From assembly GCF_016908145.1 (NCBI RefSeq), contig NZ_JAFBDI010000015.1, positions 1 to 53,729 of the forward strand: 53,729 nucleotides of DNA. The letters are read 5' to 3'. Made by a program: the position numbers and the translations under genes. Below the pieces are notes generated by a model that was given only the letters and a program-made list of their open reading frames with translations, made no database searches and was not told the origin of the DNA. The stretch comes from Marinitoga litoralis (lineage in GTDB: Bacteria > Thermotogota > Thermotogae > Petrotogales > Petrotogaceae). Shown piece by piece: positions 15,858 to 24,889 of this stretch; position 1 is the stretch's first letter, and each line of letters starts with the position of its first letter.

Positions 15858-17618
15858 ATGCGTTTAAAAAGAACATATAAGTGTGGCGAATTAACCAGTA
15901 AAAATGTAAATGAAGTTGTTATTCTTAATGGATGGGTTGAAAGAATAAGGGATTTAGGAGGTATTAAATTTGGATTATTAAGAGATAGATATGGTAAAGT
16001 ACAATTTGTAATAGATCCTGATAATAAAGAGGTATATGATTTAGCAAACAAAATTGGGAATGAATTTGTAATTGCTATAAAAGGTATAGTAAGGAAAAGA
16101 CCTGAAGACGCAATTAATAAAAATATGAAAACAGGTGAAATTGAAGTTTTAGTTGAAGATTTAGAAATTTTATCAGAATCTGAAACTCCACCTATATATG
16201 TTAATAAAGAGGAAGAAATTTCAGAAAATTTAAGATTAAAATACAGATATTTAGACTTAAGAAAAGAAAGAATGCAAAGAAACTTATTAATGAGGCACAA
16301 AGCATTACAAATTATAAGACAATATTTTTCTGAAAATGACTTTGTAGAAGTTGAAACTCCATATTTAACTAAAAGTACCCCTGAAGGAGCGAGAGACTTT
16401 TTAGTACCTTCAAGATTAAAGCCAGGTACATTTTATGCTTTGCCACAATCACCACAATTATTTAAACAATTATTAATGGTATCTGGTTTTGATAGATATT
16501 TCCAAATAGCTAGATGTTTTAGAGATGAAGATTTTAGAGCAGATAGACAACCAGAATTTTCACAAATAGACTTTGAAATGTCTTTTGTGGAAATGGATGA
16601 TATATTATCTTTCGCTGAAGGATTATTAGGAAAATTATTTAAAGATTTATTAAATTATGATTTAGAATTACCGTTAAGAAGATATACATATGATGAAGTA
16701 ATGGATAAATATGGTTCTGATAAACCAGATACAAGATATGGTTTAGAAATTCAAGACTTTACTGAATTTTTCAAAGAAACTAAAGCAGAATTTATAAAAA
16801 AAGCAATAGAAAATGGTGAAAGCGTAAGAGGTGTTGTATTAGAAAATAAAGGAGATAAATTCTCTAGAAAAAGAATAGATGAATATACAGAATTTGCAAA
16901 ATCTGTTGGAGCAAACGGATTGATTTGGGTAAAAAATGAAAATGGTGAAGTTAAATCATCAATTAAGAAATTGGCAGAAAACGAATTAAAAAATATATTT
17001 GAAAAAGGTATTATTAATAATAATGATATAGCATTTATATTAGTTGGAAAAAGATTGGAAATAAATAAAATGTTAGGTCATATTAGAAATAAATTAATAA
17101 AAGAAGAAATGGATAAAAAAGATGGATTTGATATATTATGGGTAGTAGAATTTCCAATGTTTGCATGGGATGAAGAAGAAAATAGATTAGTTGCAGAACA
17201 CCATCCATTTACAATGCCAAAATTAGATGAATTTAATAAATATGCAGATTCTGATCCATTAAAAATTAGAGCACAATGTTATGATTTAGTTATTAATGGT
17301 TATGAAATGGCTAGTGGTAGTATAAGGGTTCATAGAAAAGATTTACAAAATAAGATTTTTGAATTAATAGGATTAGGTGAAGAAGAGATAAATGAAAAAT
17401 TTGGATTTTTAATTGAAGCCTTTAAATATGGTCCACCACCACATGGAGGAGCTGCTTTAGGTTTTGATAGATTAATAGCAGTTATGGTTGGAGAAGAATC
17501 TATAAAAGAAGTAATAGCATTCCCTAAAACTGCAAGTGGTTCTGATCCAATGACAGAAGCACCGTCTGCAGTATCTGAAAGACAATTAAAAGAATTAAAG
17601 ATAAAATTAGATCTTTGA
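15858..17618 (+). CDS. aspS: Aspartyl-tRNA synthetase, bacterial type
   Basis: A class II enzyme that charges tRNA-Asp with aspartate; non-discriminating forms also make Asp-tRNA-Asn for amidation. The 586 residues include the N-terminal OB anticodon-binding domain (LNGWVERIRDLGGIKFGLLRD) and class II motif 2 (CFRDEDFRADRQPEFSQ). The GAD insertion domain follows (about 280-420), then motif 3 (GAALGFDRLIAVMVG). The insertion and length mark the bacterial form. The start follows GGAGGTG. It opens a long plus-strand run; cmk begins 12 bp after its stop. Whether it discriminates against tRNA-Asn cannot be told here. Confidence 0.97.
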   Translation: MRLKRTYKCGELTSKNVNEVVILNGWVERIRDLGGIKFGLLRDRYGKVQFVIDPDNKEVYDLANKIGNEFVIAIKGIVRKRPEDAINKNMKTGEIEVLVEDLEILSESETPPIYVNKEEEISENLRLKYRYLDLRKERMQRNLLMRHKALQIIRQYFSENDFVEVETPYLTKSTPEGARDFLVPSRLKPGTFYALPQSPQLFKQLLMVSGFDRYFQIARCFRDEDFRADRQPEFSQIDFEMSFVEMDDILSFAEGLLGKLFKDLLNYDLELPLRRYTYDEVMDKYGSDKPDTRYGLEIQDFTEFFKETKAEFIKKAIENGESVRGVVLENKGDKFSRKRIDEYTEFAKSVGANGLIWVKNENGEVKSSIKKLAENELKNIFEKGIINNNDIAFILVGKRLEINKMLGHIRNKLIKEEMDKKDGFDILWVVEFPMFAWDEEENRLVAEHHPFTMPKLDEFNKYADSDPLKIRAQCYDLVINGYEMASGSIRVHRKDLQNKIFELIGLGEEEINEKFGFLIEAFKYGPPPHGGAALGFDRLIAVMVGEESIKEVIAFPKTASGSDPMTEAPSAVSERQLKELKIKLDL

Positions 17619-17629
17619 GGAGGAAGAAA

Positions 17630-18301
17630 ATGTTTAATGTAGCAATTGATGGCCCTGCAGGATCTGGAAAGAGTACAATAGCAAAGGAAATAGCAAAAAT
17701 ATTTAATTTATATTATTTAGATAGTGGAGCATTGTATAGAGCTTTTGGGTATTTTTTATCCAAAAAAGGATTTGACTTGAATAATGAAAATGATATAGTA
17801 AAAGCATTAAAAGAATTTGACGTTAAAATAATAGATGGAGACTATTATCTTTTTGATGAAAAATTAGATTTTCAAATAAGAACTTCTGAAATGGGAAAAG
17901 CAGCTTCTATTGTTGCAAAAAATCCATTAGTTAGAGAAAAAGTGAATGAGATTTTAAGAAATATATCTAAAAAGCATGGTGTTGTAATTGATGGTAGAGA
18001 TATAGGTACAGTAGTTTTACCAGATGCAGAAGTAAAAATATTTTTAACAGCATCTATAGAAGAACGTGCTAAAAGAAGATATAAAGAGCTATTAGAAAAA
18101 GGTGAGAAAGTAGAATATGAAAAAATATATGATGACATAAAAAAAAGAGATGAAGCAGATTCTACAAGAGAGATAGCACCATTAAAACCAGCAAAAGATG
18201 CAATAATTGTTGATACTACAGGGAAGAATATAGAAACTGTGGTTAATGAAATTAAAAATATAATTATTGAAAAAGTAAAAAAAGATAATAATTTGGAGTG
18301 A
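17630..18301 (+). CDS. cmk: Cytidylate kinase
   Basis: This enzyme phosphorylates CMP and dCMP to the diphosphates. The 223 residues have the P-loop GPAGSGKST near the N-terminus, the CMP-binding segment LDSGALYRAFGY, IDGRDIGTVVLPDA, and the lid region RDEADSTREIAPLKPAKDA. I start at the ATG at 17630 behind GAGGAGG; a TTG at 17615 in frame overlaps aspS and has no ribosome site. It is followed closely by ispH and rpsA, an arrangement common in clostridia and relatives. Confidence 0.96.
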   Translation: MFNVAIDGPAGSGKSTIAKEIAKIFNLYYLDSGALYRAFGYFLSKKGFDLNNENDIVKALKEFDVKIIDGDYYLFDEKLDFQIRTSEMGKAASIVAKNPLVREKVNEILRNISKKHGVVIDGRDIGTVVLPDAEVKIFLTASIEERAKRRYKELLEKGEKVEYEKIYDDIKKRDEADSTREIAPLKPAKDAIIVDTTGKNIETVVNEIKNIIIEKVKKDNNLE

Positions 18302-18305
18302 AAAT

Positions 18306-19148
18306 ATGGAAATACGTTTAGCAACAAAAATTGGTTTTTGTTATGGGGTAGAAAGAGCATACGAAGAGGCATTAAAATTATCTAAGGAAAATAAAAAAGT
18401 ATATATATATGGAGATCTTGTACATAATAATGAAGTAAAAAAAGAACTTATGGAAAATAATATAAAATTTTTCTATGAATTAAATAATTTACCGAATGAT
18501 TCAAAAGATTCTATATGTATTATAAGAGCTCACGGAGTTCCAATTAAAGATAAAGAATATTTAAAAAATAATTTTTTCAAAGTTATTGATTTAACCTGTC
18601 CTATAGTAGAGAAGGTTTTTGATTATGCATATCGTATGCAAAAGAATGGTTATTACATAATAGCCTATGGTAAAGAAGAACATGCAGAAATGATAGGTTT
18701 AAAAGGGAACGTAGATGAGAAAAAAATAGATATTACTAGAGAGCCAAAAAAGTATAATCATAATAAATTATGTATAATTAGTCAGACAACAATGGATTAT
18801 AATAAATTTAGAGAATTTTCTTCTGAAATAACCAAATTATCTACCTTTAATGAAATTACAATAAAGGATACAATATGTTATGAAACAAAAATAAGAGAAA
18901 ATGAAGCCAAGGATATTGCAATTTGGTCAGAATTTGTTATAATAATAGGAGGAAAACATAGTTCAAATACTAGAAAATTATATGAAATTGCGAAAAAATA
19001 CAACGAAAATGCTATTCATATAGATTCGGTTAAAGAATTAAAATTAGTAGATATTTCTAGATTTAATAAAATAGGTATCTTAACAGGTACTTCAACACCT
19101 AATAAATCTGTTGAAGAAGTTATTGAATATTTAAGGAGGGGTTTTTGA
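18306..19148 (+). CDS. ispH: 4-hydroxy-3-methylbut-2-enyl diphosphate reductase (IspH)
   Basis: IspH performs the last step of the MEP isoprenoid pathway, reducing HMBPP to IPP and DMAPP with an iron-sulfur cluster. The three cluster cysteines are visible: C12 in GFCYGVERA, C98 in DLTCPIVEKV, and C191 in DTICYETK. The substrate-binding segment HSSNT is also present. The 280-residue length is typical. Its ribosome site GGAGTG overlaps the cmk stop, and its own stop overlaps the rpsA start (TGATG), so translation of cmk, ispH and rpsA is coupled. In some clostridia IspH and S1 are fused; here they are separate. Confidence 0.96.
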   Translation: MEIRLATKIGFCYGVERAYEEALKLSKENKKVYIYGDLVHNNEVKKELMENNIKFFYELNNLPNDSKDSICIIRAHGVPIKDKEYLKNNFFKVIDLTCPIVEKVFDYAYRMQKNGYYIIAYGKEEHAEMIGLKGNVDEKKIDITREPKKYNHNKLCIISQTTMDYNKFREFSSEITKLSTFNEITIKDTICYETKIRENEAKDIAIWSEFVIIIGGKHSSNTRKLYEIAKKYNENAIHIDSVKELKLVDISRFNKIGILTGTSTPNKSVEEVIEYLRRGF

Positions 19149-20704
19149 TGGTTGGAGATAAAAACGAGTTTGAAAAACTTTTAAACGAGGAAACTGAATT
19201 TCAAATAAAAAAGGGGGATATTTTAAAAGGGAAAATTATTACTCAAAGTTCAGATGGAATCTTTGTTTCTGCTGATGGTAAACCTTTTGATGTTTATGTA
19301 GGTAAAGACTACTTATTAAAAAACGTTAATGAATATAAATTGGGTGATGAAATTACAGTTAAATTATTGAAAATCAATGAATCAGAAGGTCAAGCTTTTG
19401 GTTCTGAAAAAGCAGCAAAAAGAGATGAAATAATTGATCATATAACTGAAGGGAAAATTGTTAAAGGTAAGATAAAAGAAAAAATTAATAAAGGATATAT
19501 AGTAGAATTAGAAAATGTAATTGATGCATTTTTACCGGGTTCCTTATCAATGTTAAAAAGAAATTCTGATTTTCCTAGAGAAGAAATGGATTTTCTTGTA
19601 TTAAAAAATGAAAAAAGAAGAAACAGAACAAATATAGTTGTTTCAAGAAGAGGTTTAATTGAAAAATATATTGAAGAATTTTTTGATAATCACCATCTAA
19701 ATATGATTGTAGAAGGTATTGTAAGTGATATTAAAGAATTTGGATTATTTGTTAGTTTAAATCCATATGTAACAGCTTTAGCTCCAAAAAGCGAATTGTC
19801 TTGGGACAAAAACTTTGATCATATGAAATATTATAAAGTTGGGGATAAAATAAAAGGTGTAATAATAAAATTAGATAAAGAAAATAATAAAGTATCAATA
19901 TCTGTAAAAAGACTAAAAAATGATCCATGGGAAGAAGTAGAAAAGAAATTCCCTGTAGATTCTGTAGTAGAAGGTGAAGTAGTAGAAATATTCCCATTTG
20001 GTTTTGCAATAAGATTAGATGAAGGAATCGAAGGGTTAGTGCATGAGTCAGAAATATTCTGGACAGGAAAAGGAAGAATAGAAGATGTTGTTAAAGTTGG
20101 AGATTTAGTTAAAGTAAAGGTATTATCTATTGATAAGGAAACCAAAAAAATATCATTAAGTTATAAACAAGTTATGGGAGATCCATGGGAAGATATTGAA
20201 AATAAATTAAAAGATGGTGACATAACAGAAGGTTTAGTAGAAAAGGTTTTACCTAATGGTATAATTGTTAAATTAGACGATGGATTAACTGGATTTGCTC
20301 ATGTTTCTGAATTATCCTGGAATTTTGTTGATGATGTTGAAGGTTTGTTTGAAGAAGGAGAAAAGATTAAAGTAAAAGTTTTACATATAGATAAAGAAAA
20401 TAGAAAAATAAAACTAAGTGTAAAGCAAACAAAAGAAAATCCATGGAAAAAGATATCTAATGAATTGAAAAAAGGTGATAAAATATCCGGAAAAGTTGTT
20501 AAATATGTTGGAAAAGGTGCTGTTGTATTAGTTGATGATTATGAAGTAGAAGCTTTTGTGCCAAAATCAAAGATGGAATTAAAAGAAGATGAAGATATGG
20601 AAAATTTATTAAAAATTGGTGACGTAGTTGAAGGAGAAATATTATCTATTGAATTTGAAAATGAAGATCAAAAGGGTAGTATGGTTATTAGTTTAATAAA
20701 ATAA
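19148..20704 (+). CDS. rpsA: Ribosomal protein S1 family, six S1 domains
   Basis: An RNA-binding protein that helps mRNA bind the 30S subunit. The 518 residues contain six S1 repeats at roughly 18-85, 98-165, 180-252, 266-340, 350-425 and 436-516. The third to fifth are the most canonical, with segments such as GLFVSLNPYVTALAPKSELSW and GLVHESEIFW. Domain 2 is divergent, as expected for S1 proteins. The ATG at 19148 overlaps the ispH stop and follows AAGGAGGGG; a TTG three bases earlier is the alternative. Bacterial S1 proteins of this size usually serve translation initiation. Confidence 0.95.
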   Translation: MVGDKNEFEKLLNEETEFQIKKGDILKGKIITQSSDGIFVSADGKPFDVYVGKDYLLKNVNEYKLGDEITVKLLKINESEGQAFGSEKAAKRDEIIDHITEGKIVKGKIKEKINKGYIVELENVIDAFLPGSLSMLKRNSDFPREEMDFLVLKNEKRRNRTNIVVSRRGLIEKYIEEFFDNHHLNMIVEGIVSDIKEFGLFVSLNPYVTALAPKSELSWDKNFDHMKYYKVGDKIKGVIIKLDKENNKVSISVKRLKNDPWEEVEKKFPVDSVVEGEVVEIFPFGFAIRLDEGIEGLVHESEIFWTGKGRIEDVVKVGDLVKVKVLSIDKETKKISLSYKQVMGDPWEDIENKLKDGDITEGLVEKVLPNGIIVKLDDGLTGFAHVSELSWNFVDDVEGLFEEGEKIKVKVLHIDKENRKIKLSVKQTKENPWKKISNELKKGDKISGKVVKYVGKGAVVLVDDYEVEAFVPKSKMELKEDEDMENLLKIGDVVEGEILSIEFENEDQKGSMVISLIK

Positions 20705-20716
20705 TGAGGTGAGTAT

Positions 20717-22042
20717 ATGAAACCAGTTGTACTAATTATTGGAAAACCAAATGTAGGAAAATCAACTTTATTTAATAGGTTGATAAAAGAAAAAAAAGCT
20801 ATAGTTATGGATTATCCAGGCGTTACTAGAGATCAAATATTTAGTGAGGCACGCTACGATGGGCGTGCCTTCACCTTAGTTGATACTTGCGGCATTTTTG
20901 AGGAACCTACAAATGAATTAGAAGAAATAGCAAAAAATAAAGTTATGGAGTCATTAAACGATTCCGATTTAATTTTATTCGTTGTAGATGGGAGAAATGG
21001 ACTAACTCCAGAAGATTATTATTTAGCTGATGTTTTAAGAAAATTGAAAGAAAAAGTAATAGTTGTTGCTAACAAAGTTGAATCATATGAAAAATTTGAA
21101 ATTGAAATTTTACCTGAGTTATATAAATTGGGATTTGGTGAACCTATTCCAATATCTGCAGAACATAACAAAAATTTAGATGAACTTATTGAAAATATAT
21201 TTGAAAAAATTCCAGAGCACCCAGTAGAGGAAGAAAAAGAAGAAAATATTATTAAAGTTGCTTTAATAGGTAGGGCAAATGCAGGTAAATCCTCGTTATT
21301 TAATGCGATTACTGGGATTAATAGAGCAATTGTTTCTGATGTTCCTGGTACTACTAGAGATAGTATTGATGAATTAGTTGAAATTAATGGACAAAAATAT
21401 TTATTTGTTGATACAGCGGGATTGAAAAGAAAATCAAAAACCTCATATGGTTCTGTTGAAATGTATAGTACAGTTAGAACCATTCGTGCAATAGAAAACT
21501 CTGATGTTGTTGTTCTATTAATAGACGCTGTTGAGGGAATTACTCAACAAGATAAAAAAGTTATAGGGACTGCCGAAAATAGAGGTAAAGCAACTGTTGT
21601 AGCTTTTAATAAATGGGATTTAGTGAAATATCACGATAAAAGAATGGAAGAATATTTAAAATTATTTGAGAAGGAATTATATTTTGTTAGTTATAGTCCA
21701 GTAGTTTTTACATCTGCAGCAAAACACTGGGGTATAGAAAAATTAATGGATGCAATAGATACAGCGTATGAATCTTATACAAAAAGAATACCAACTAGTG
21801 CATTAAATGCTGCATTAGAAAGATTTATGATGGTTTCACCTCCGCCTGTTAGAAAAGGTAAGAGGATTAAAATTTATTATGGAACACAAGTTGATATAAG
21901 ACCACCAGTTTTTACATTTTTCTCTAATATGCCTCATGAAATTCCTAAATCATATCAAAGAGCAATTCAAAATATGATTCGTAGATATATAGATCCTTTT
22001 ATAGGAGCTCCAGTATTTGTAAAATTTAAAAAAAGAGGATAG
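20717..22042 (+). CDS. der: GTPase Der (EngA)
   Basis: Der is a tandem-domain GTPase needed for 50S ribosome assembly. The 441 residues have G-domain 1 (GKPNVGKST, DTCGIFEEP, then NKVE where NKxD is usual), G-domain 2 (GRANAGKSS, DTAGLKRKS, NKWDL), and a C-terminal KH-like domain (about 355-441). Length is normal. Start follows GAGGTGAGT, 12 bp after rpsA. Codons for residues 44-55 are strikingly GC-rich (GCA CGC ... CGT GCC TTC ACC) and form a strong hairpin, unlike the rest of the gene, which uses AGA for Arg. Confidence 0.97.
   Translation: MKPVVLIIGKPNVGKSTLFNRLIKEKKAIVMDYPGVTRDQIFSEARYDGRAFTLVDTCGIFEEPTNELEEIAKNKVMESLNDSDLILFVVDGRNGLTPEDYYLADVLRKLKEKVIVVANKVESYEKFEIEILPELYKLGFGEPIPISAEHNKNLDELIENIFEKIPEHPVEEEKEENIIKVALIGRANAGKSSLFNAITGINRAIVSDVPGTTRDSIDELVEINGQKYLFVDTAGLKRKSKTSYGSVEMYSTVRTIRAIENSDVVVLLIDAVEGITQQDKKVIGTAENRGKATVVAFNKWDLVKYHDKRMEEYLKLFEKELYFVSYSPVVFTSAAKHWGIEKLMDAIDTAYESYTKRIPTSALNAALERFMMVSPPPVRKGKRIKIYYGTQVDIRPPVFTFFSNMPHEIPKSYQRAIQNMIRRYIDPFIGAPVFVKFKKRG
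20844..20874 (+). other. GC-rich hairpin inside der
   Basis: AGGCACGC (20847-20854) and GCGTGCCT (20863-20870) are perfectly complementary around an 8-base loop. Flanking GTG and CAC extend the stem with one bulged T. It falls just before the DTCG switch II codons of G-domain 1. Confidence 0.7.
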
Positions 22043-22058
22043 TATTGAGGTGATTATA

Positions 22059-22658
22059 TTGACAAATATATTATGGATTTTTTTTGGATATTTATGTGGT
22101 TCAATACCTTTTAGCTATATAATGGCAAAATTAGCTGGAATTGATATAACTAAAGTTGGAAGTGGAAATGTAGGGGGTACAAATGTATTAAGAAGTGCAG
22201 GAGCAATATATGGAGTATTGAGTATGATTTTAGATTTATTAAAAGCTTTTATTCCTACTATTTTGGCATATAAATTTAGTGGAAATATTGCTTATTTTGT
22301 AGCTTTTTTTGCTGTAATTGGACATATTTATCCAATTATATTAAGGTTTAGAGGAGGAAAAGGTGTTGCTTCTACTGTTGGTGTTTATTTTGCTTTAAAT
22401 CCTACGCTAGGACTTATATTCTTTTTATTATGGTTGCCTATAACCTTATTTACAAAATATGTTTCTTTGGCATCTATAGTAACTTTAACTACAATAGGGA
22501 TAATAAGTTTTATATATTCTTTTGAATTAGGTATATTGAATATTTTACTTGCATTAATAAGTGTTTATAAACATAAGTCAAATATTGAAAGGTTATTAAA
22601 TAAAACTGAAAATAAAACGGATGTAATAGAAATCTTCAAAAAAACCTTTAATAAATAA
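22059..22658 (+). CDS. plsY: Acyl-phosphate glycerol-3-phosphate acyltransferase (PlsY)
   Basis: PlsY is an integral membrane enzyme that transfers an acyl group from acyl-phosphate to glycerol-3-phosphate, the first step of phospholipid synthesis. The product of 199 residues has five to seven hydrophobic segments and the three PlsY motifs: GSIPFSYIMAKLAGIDI, then GSGNVGGTNVLR and RFRGGKGVAS, with IGHIYPI between. I favour the TTG at 22059, 6 bp after GAGGTG. A GTG at 22050 overlaps that site and is unlikely. It lies 16 bp after der; the next gene begins two bases after its stop and has no ribosome site, suggesting coupled translation. Confidence 0.93.
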   Translation: MTNILWIFFGYLCGSIPFSYIMAKLAGIDITKVGSGNVGGTNVLRSAGAIYGVLSMILDLLKAFIPTILAYKFSGNIAYFVAFFAVIGHIYPIILRFRGGKGVASTVGVYFALNPTLGLIFFLLWLPITLFTKYVSLASIVTLTTIGIISFIYSFELGILNILLALISVYKHKSNIERLLNKTENKTDVIEIFKKTFNK

Positions 22659-22659
22659 A

Positions 22660-24411
22660 ATGAAAAAATTCTTTATTATATTATTATTGATAATTATAAG
22701 TGGATTATCTTTTTCTCAAAAATTAACAGAAAGCGAAAAAATGGCTCGAAAACTTTTTTCAGAGAGCCTTGATTCTTTTTTCTCGGGAAAAAGATATGAA
22801 GCAAAATTAAAATTAGAAGAAGCAATGTCAAATCAAATATATTTAAATGATATTCCGTATTTTTGGTATTATGCAGCAAAATTGGATTTATTATTGGGGA
22901 ATATCAATAAGGCTAAGGAAGATTTAAACAATATTTTATTTTTTTCACCAGGGAATAGTGAAGCTATTTCGTTATTAAATTTTATGGATTCTTTGAATAA
23001 CATAAAATTTGACATTAATCCTGAGGTGAAAATTAAAGAATTAGGTAGAATAAAAAATATTGTTAATTCAAATGAAAAATTTTTTATTGGTAATGATTTT
23101 TTAGTAATTAATGATTATGTATATGTATTAGATATAGAAAATGACTTAATATATTATACAAATTTAGAAAATACATATGAAAATTGGATAAAATTTGATA
23201 GTATAAAAGAAGAAGGTTTTAAAGCTTTTAATATATATTATGATATTAGAACGGATAATTTTTATCTCTCAGGAAATAAAGGATTATATGTTATAAGAAA
23301 TTTTTCAAACCAACAAAACTTTATTTTCGAAAAACTAAACGATTATAGTAATTTATTACTAATTAAAATCGATAGAATTGGCAGATTTTGGACATATTCA
23401 GCATCAAAACATAGTTTATTAATTTTTGATATTAAAGGCAATTTGATTGAAGGAAAAAAATTAGATGAAAAATTTGTTATTACTCATGGAAGTTATATTG
23501 ATGATGAAATTAGTTTAATTGATATAAAAAATAAACAAATAGTGGTATTTTCAACATGGAATATAGAAATAGAAAAAATTATACCTTTAAAAAATAATCA
23601 TTTGCCTTTAAATATAGTGTCCTTACCATATAATTCATATATAATTTCATATATGAATGATGGTGTATATTTATATCAAAACAATGTAGTAACAAAATTA
23701 TTTGATTTTCCATATTTAATAAAATATGATAAAGGTGTATTAATGAAATTTGATTATAGGAAATATGAGTTAGTATTGGATCAAATTGAATATTTAACAG
23801 ATATAATGAATTATTATGTGTTTCTATATAGTATAGATTTTGATGTTACAAAGAAACAAATTAATCTGAAAATAAATACTGTTTCACCAGAAGATAACAT
23901 ATTAAATTTTATTAGAAAAAATATATTTATTACAGATACAGAGGGAAGATATGCTTTTAATTATTACATAACATATGAAAAACCTAAAATAATAAATTTT
24001 GATAATATGGAATATTTGTTTTTAGAAATGCTTCCTCTAATTGAAAGTGAGTCTATGATTGTTTTATCTGATTATGAAAATTATAATTACGAAAAATATA
24101 TTAACATCACAAATATCATGCCTTTCTTGGTAACAAATACTACATTATATGTAGTAACTGATAAATATGTAAATGAAGATATTAAACATTTAATACGATT
24201 AACGGGTGGAGATATAGTTCAGACTAAATATCTTAATGTTTTTGATGAGTATATAAAAAATAATTATAAATTAATTCAAAACATATCTTATAATCTATTT
24301 GCTCCAATAGCGCCTGGTATAAGACCCGTAAAAATAAATTTACAATTGAATAGTAAAATAATCACTGATACAATGTATTATTACTCGGAAGGTGTTGGAA
24401 TTGCAGAATAA
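22660..24411 (+). CDS. Secreted TPR/propeller-like protein, unrecognised
   Basis: The 583-residue product has a signal peptide (FFIILLLIIISGLSFS) and an N-terminal region with TPR-like helices (about 25-105: LFSESLDSFFSGKRYEAKLKLEEA). A long beta-rich part follows (about 130-400), with repeated short strands such as FYLSGNKGLYVIRNF and RFWTYSASKHSLLIFDI, which suggests a propeller. The C-terminal part (about 400-583) has VLSDYENYNY and TTLYVVTDKYVNE, vaguely like a von Willebrand A fold. No ribosome site precedes the ATG, so it probably depends on plsY translation. It overlaps the next TPR gene and precedes the SLBB protein. I do not recognise a family. Confidence 0.75.
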   Translation: MKKFFIILLLIIISGLSFSQKLTESEKMARKLFSESLDSFFSGKRYEAKLKLEEAMSNQIYLNDIPYFWYYAAKLDLLLGNINKAKEDLNNILFFSPGNSEAISLLNFMDSLNNIKFDINPEVKIKELGRIKNIVNSNEKFFIGNDFLVINDYVYVLDIENDLIYYTNLENTYENWIKFDSIKEEGFKAFNIYYDIRTDNFYLSGNKGLYVIRNFSNQQNFIFEKLNDYSNLLLIKIDRIGRFWTYSASKHSLLIFDIKGNLIEGKKLDEKFVITHGSYIDDEISLIDIKNKQIVVFSTWNIEIEKIIPLKNNHLPLNIVSLPYNSYIISYMNDGVYLYQNNVVTKLFDFPYLIKYDKGVLMKFDYRKYELVLDQIEYLTDIMNYYVFLYSIDFDVTKKQINLKINTVSPEDNILNFIRKNIFITDTEGRYAFNYYITYEKPKIINFDNMEYLFLEMLPLIESESMIVLSDYENYNYEKYINITNIMPFLVTNTTLYVVTDKYVNEDIKHLIRLTGGDIVQTKYLNVFDEYIKNNYKLIQNISYNLFAPIAPGIRPVKINLQLNSKIITDTMYYYSEGVGIAE

Positions 24412-24850
24412 AAGTGCTTACTATCTTAAATTAGGAAATAAATATTTAGCTTTAAATAATGTGAAGTTAGCAATTGAAAATTATTTATTAGCTTTAAAAG
24501 AAGATTCTGAAAATCCGATGATTTATCATAATTTAGGTGTTTGCTATATGTTAGAAAATAATTTTACAGAAGCAATAGAGAAATTTGAAAAATCAATTGA
24601 AAAGGGAATAAAAGAAGATGAAACATTTTATTATTATATTAAAGCATTATATTTATCTGGAAAGTATAAGGAATGTTTAGAAGTTACTGTCAATGATAAA
24701 TTTTATATTGATATGAATATAATTAAATTGAAATCCGCAATGAAATTAAATGAATTTGATGTTGCTAAAAATATTTTAGAAGATTTAAAGTTAAAAGGAT
24801 TTTCAAGTCAAGAGATTAATTTAATTGATAGTATCATTAATAATAATTAA
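24401..24850 (+). CDS. Small TPR-repeat protein
   Basis: The product of about 149 residues is made of tetratricopeptide-type helices: YYLKLGNKYLALNNVKLAIE, then YHNLGVCYMLENNFTEAIEK, then FYYYIKALYLSGKYKECLE. There is no signal peptide, so it is probably a cytoplasmic adaptor. I favour the TTG at 24401, 6 bp after GGAAGGTG. GTG at 24392 and TTG at 24395 are alternatives that overlap the ribosome site. It overlaps the upstream secreted protein gene by 11 bases. Likely a partner of its neighbours, by coupling only. Confidence 0.75.
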   Translation: MQNKSAYYLKLGNKYLALNNVKLAIENYLLALKEDSENPMIYHNLGVCYMLENNFTEAIEKFEKSIEKGIKEDETFYYYIKALYLSGKYKECLEVTVNDKFYIDMNIIKLKSAMKLNEFDVAKNILEDLKLKGFSSQEINLIDSIINNN

Positions 24851-24889
24851 TATAAATATTAATTTTTCAGAATATGAGGAGGTCAAGTT

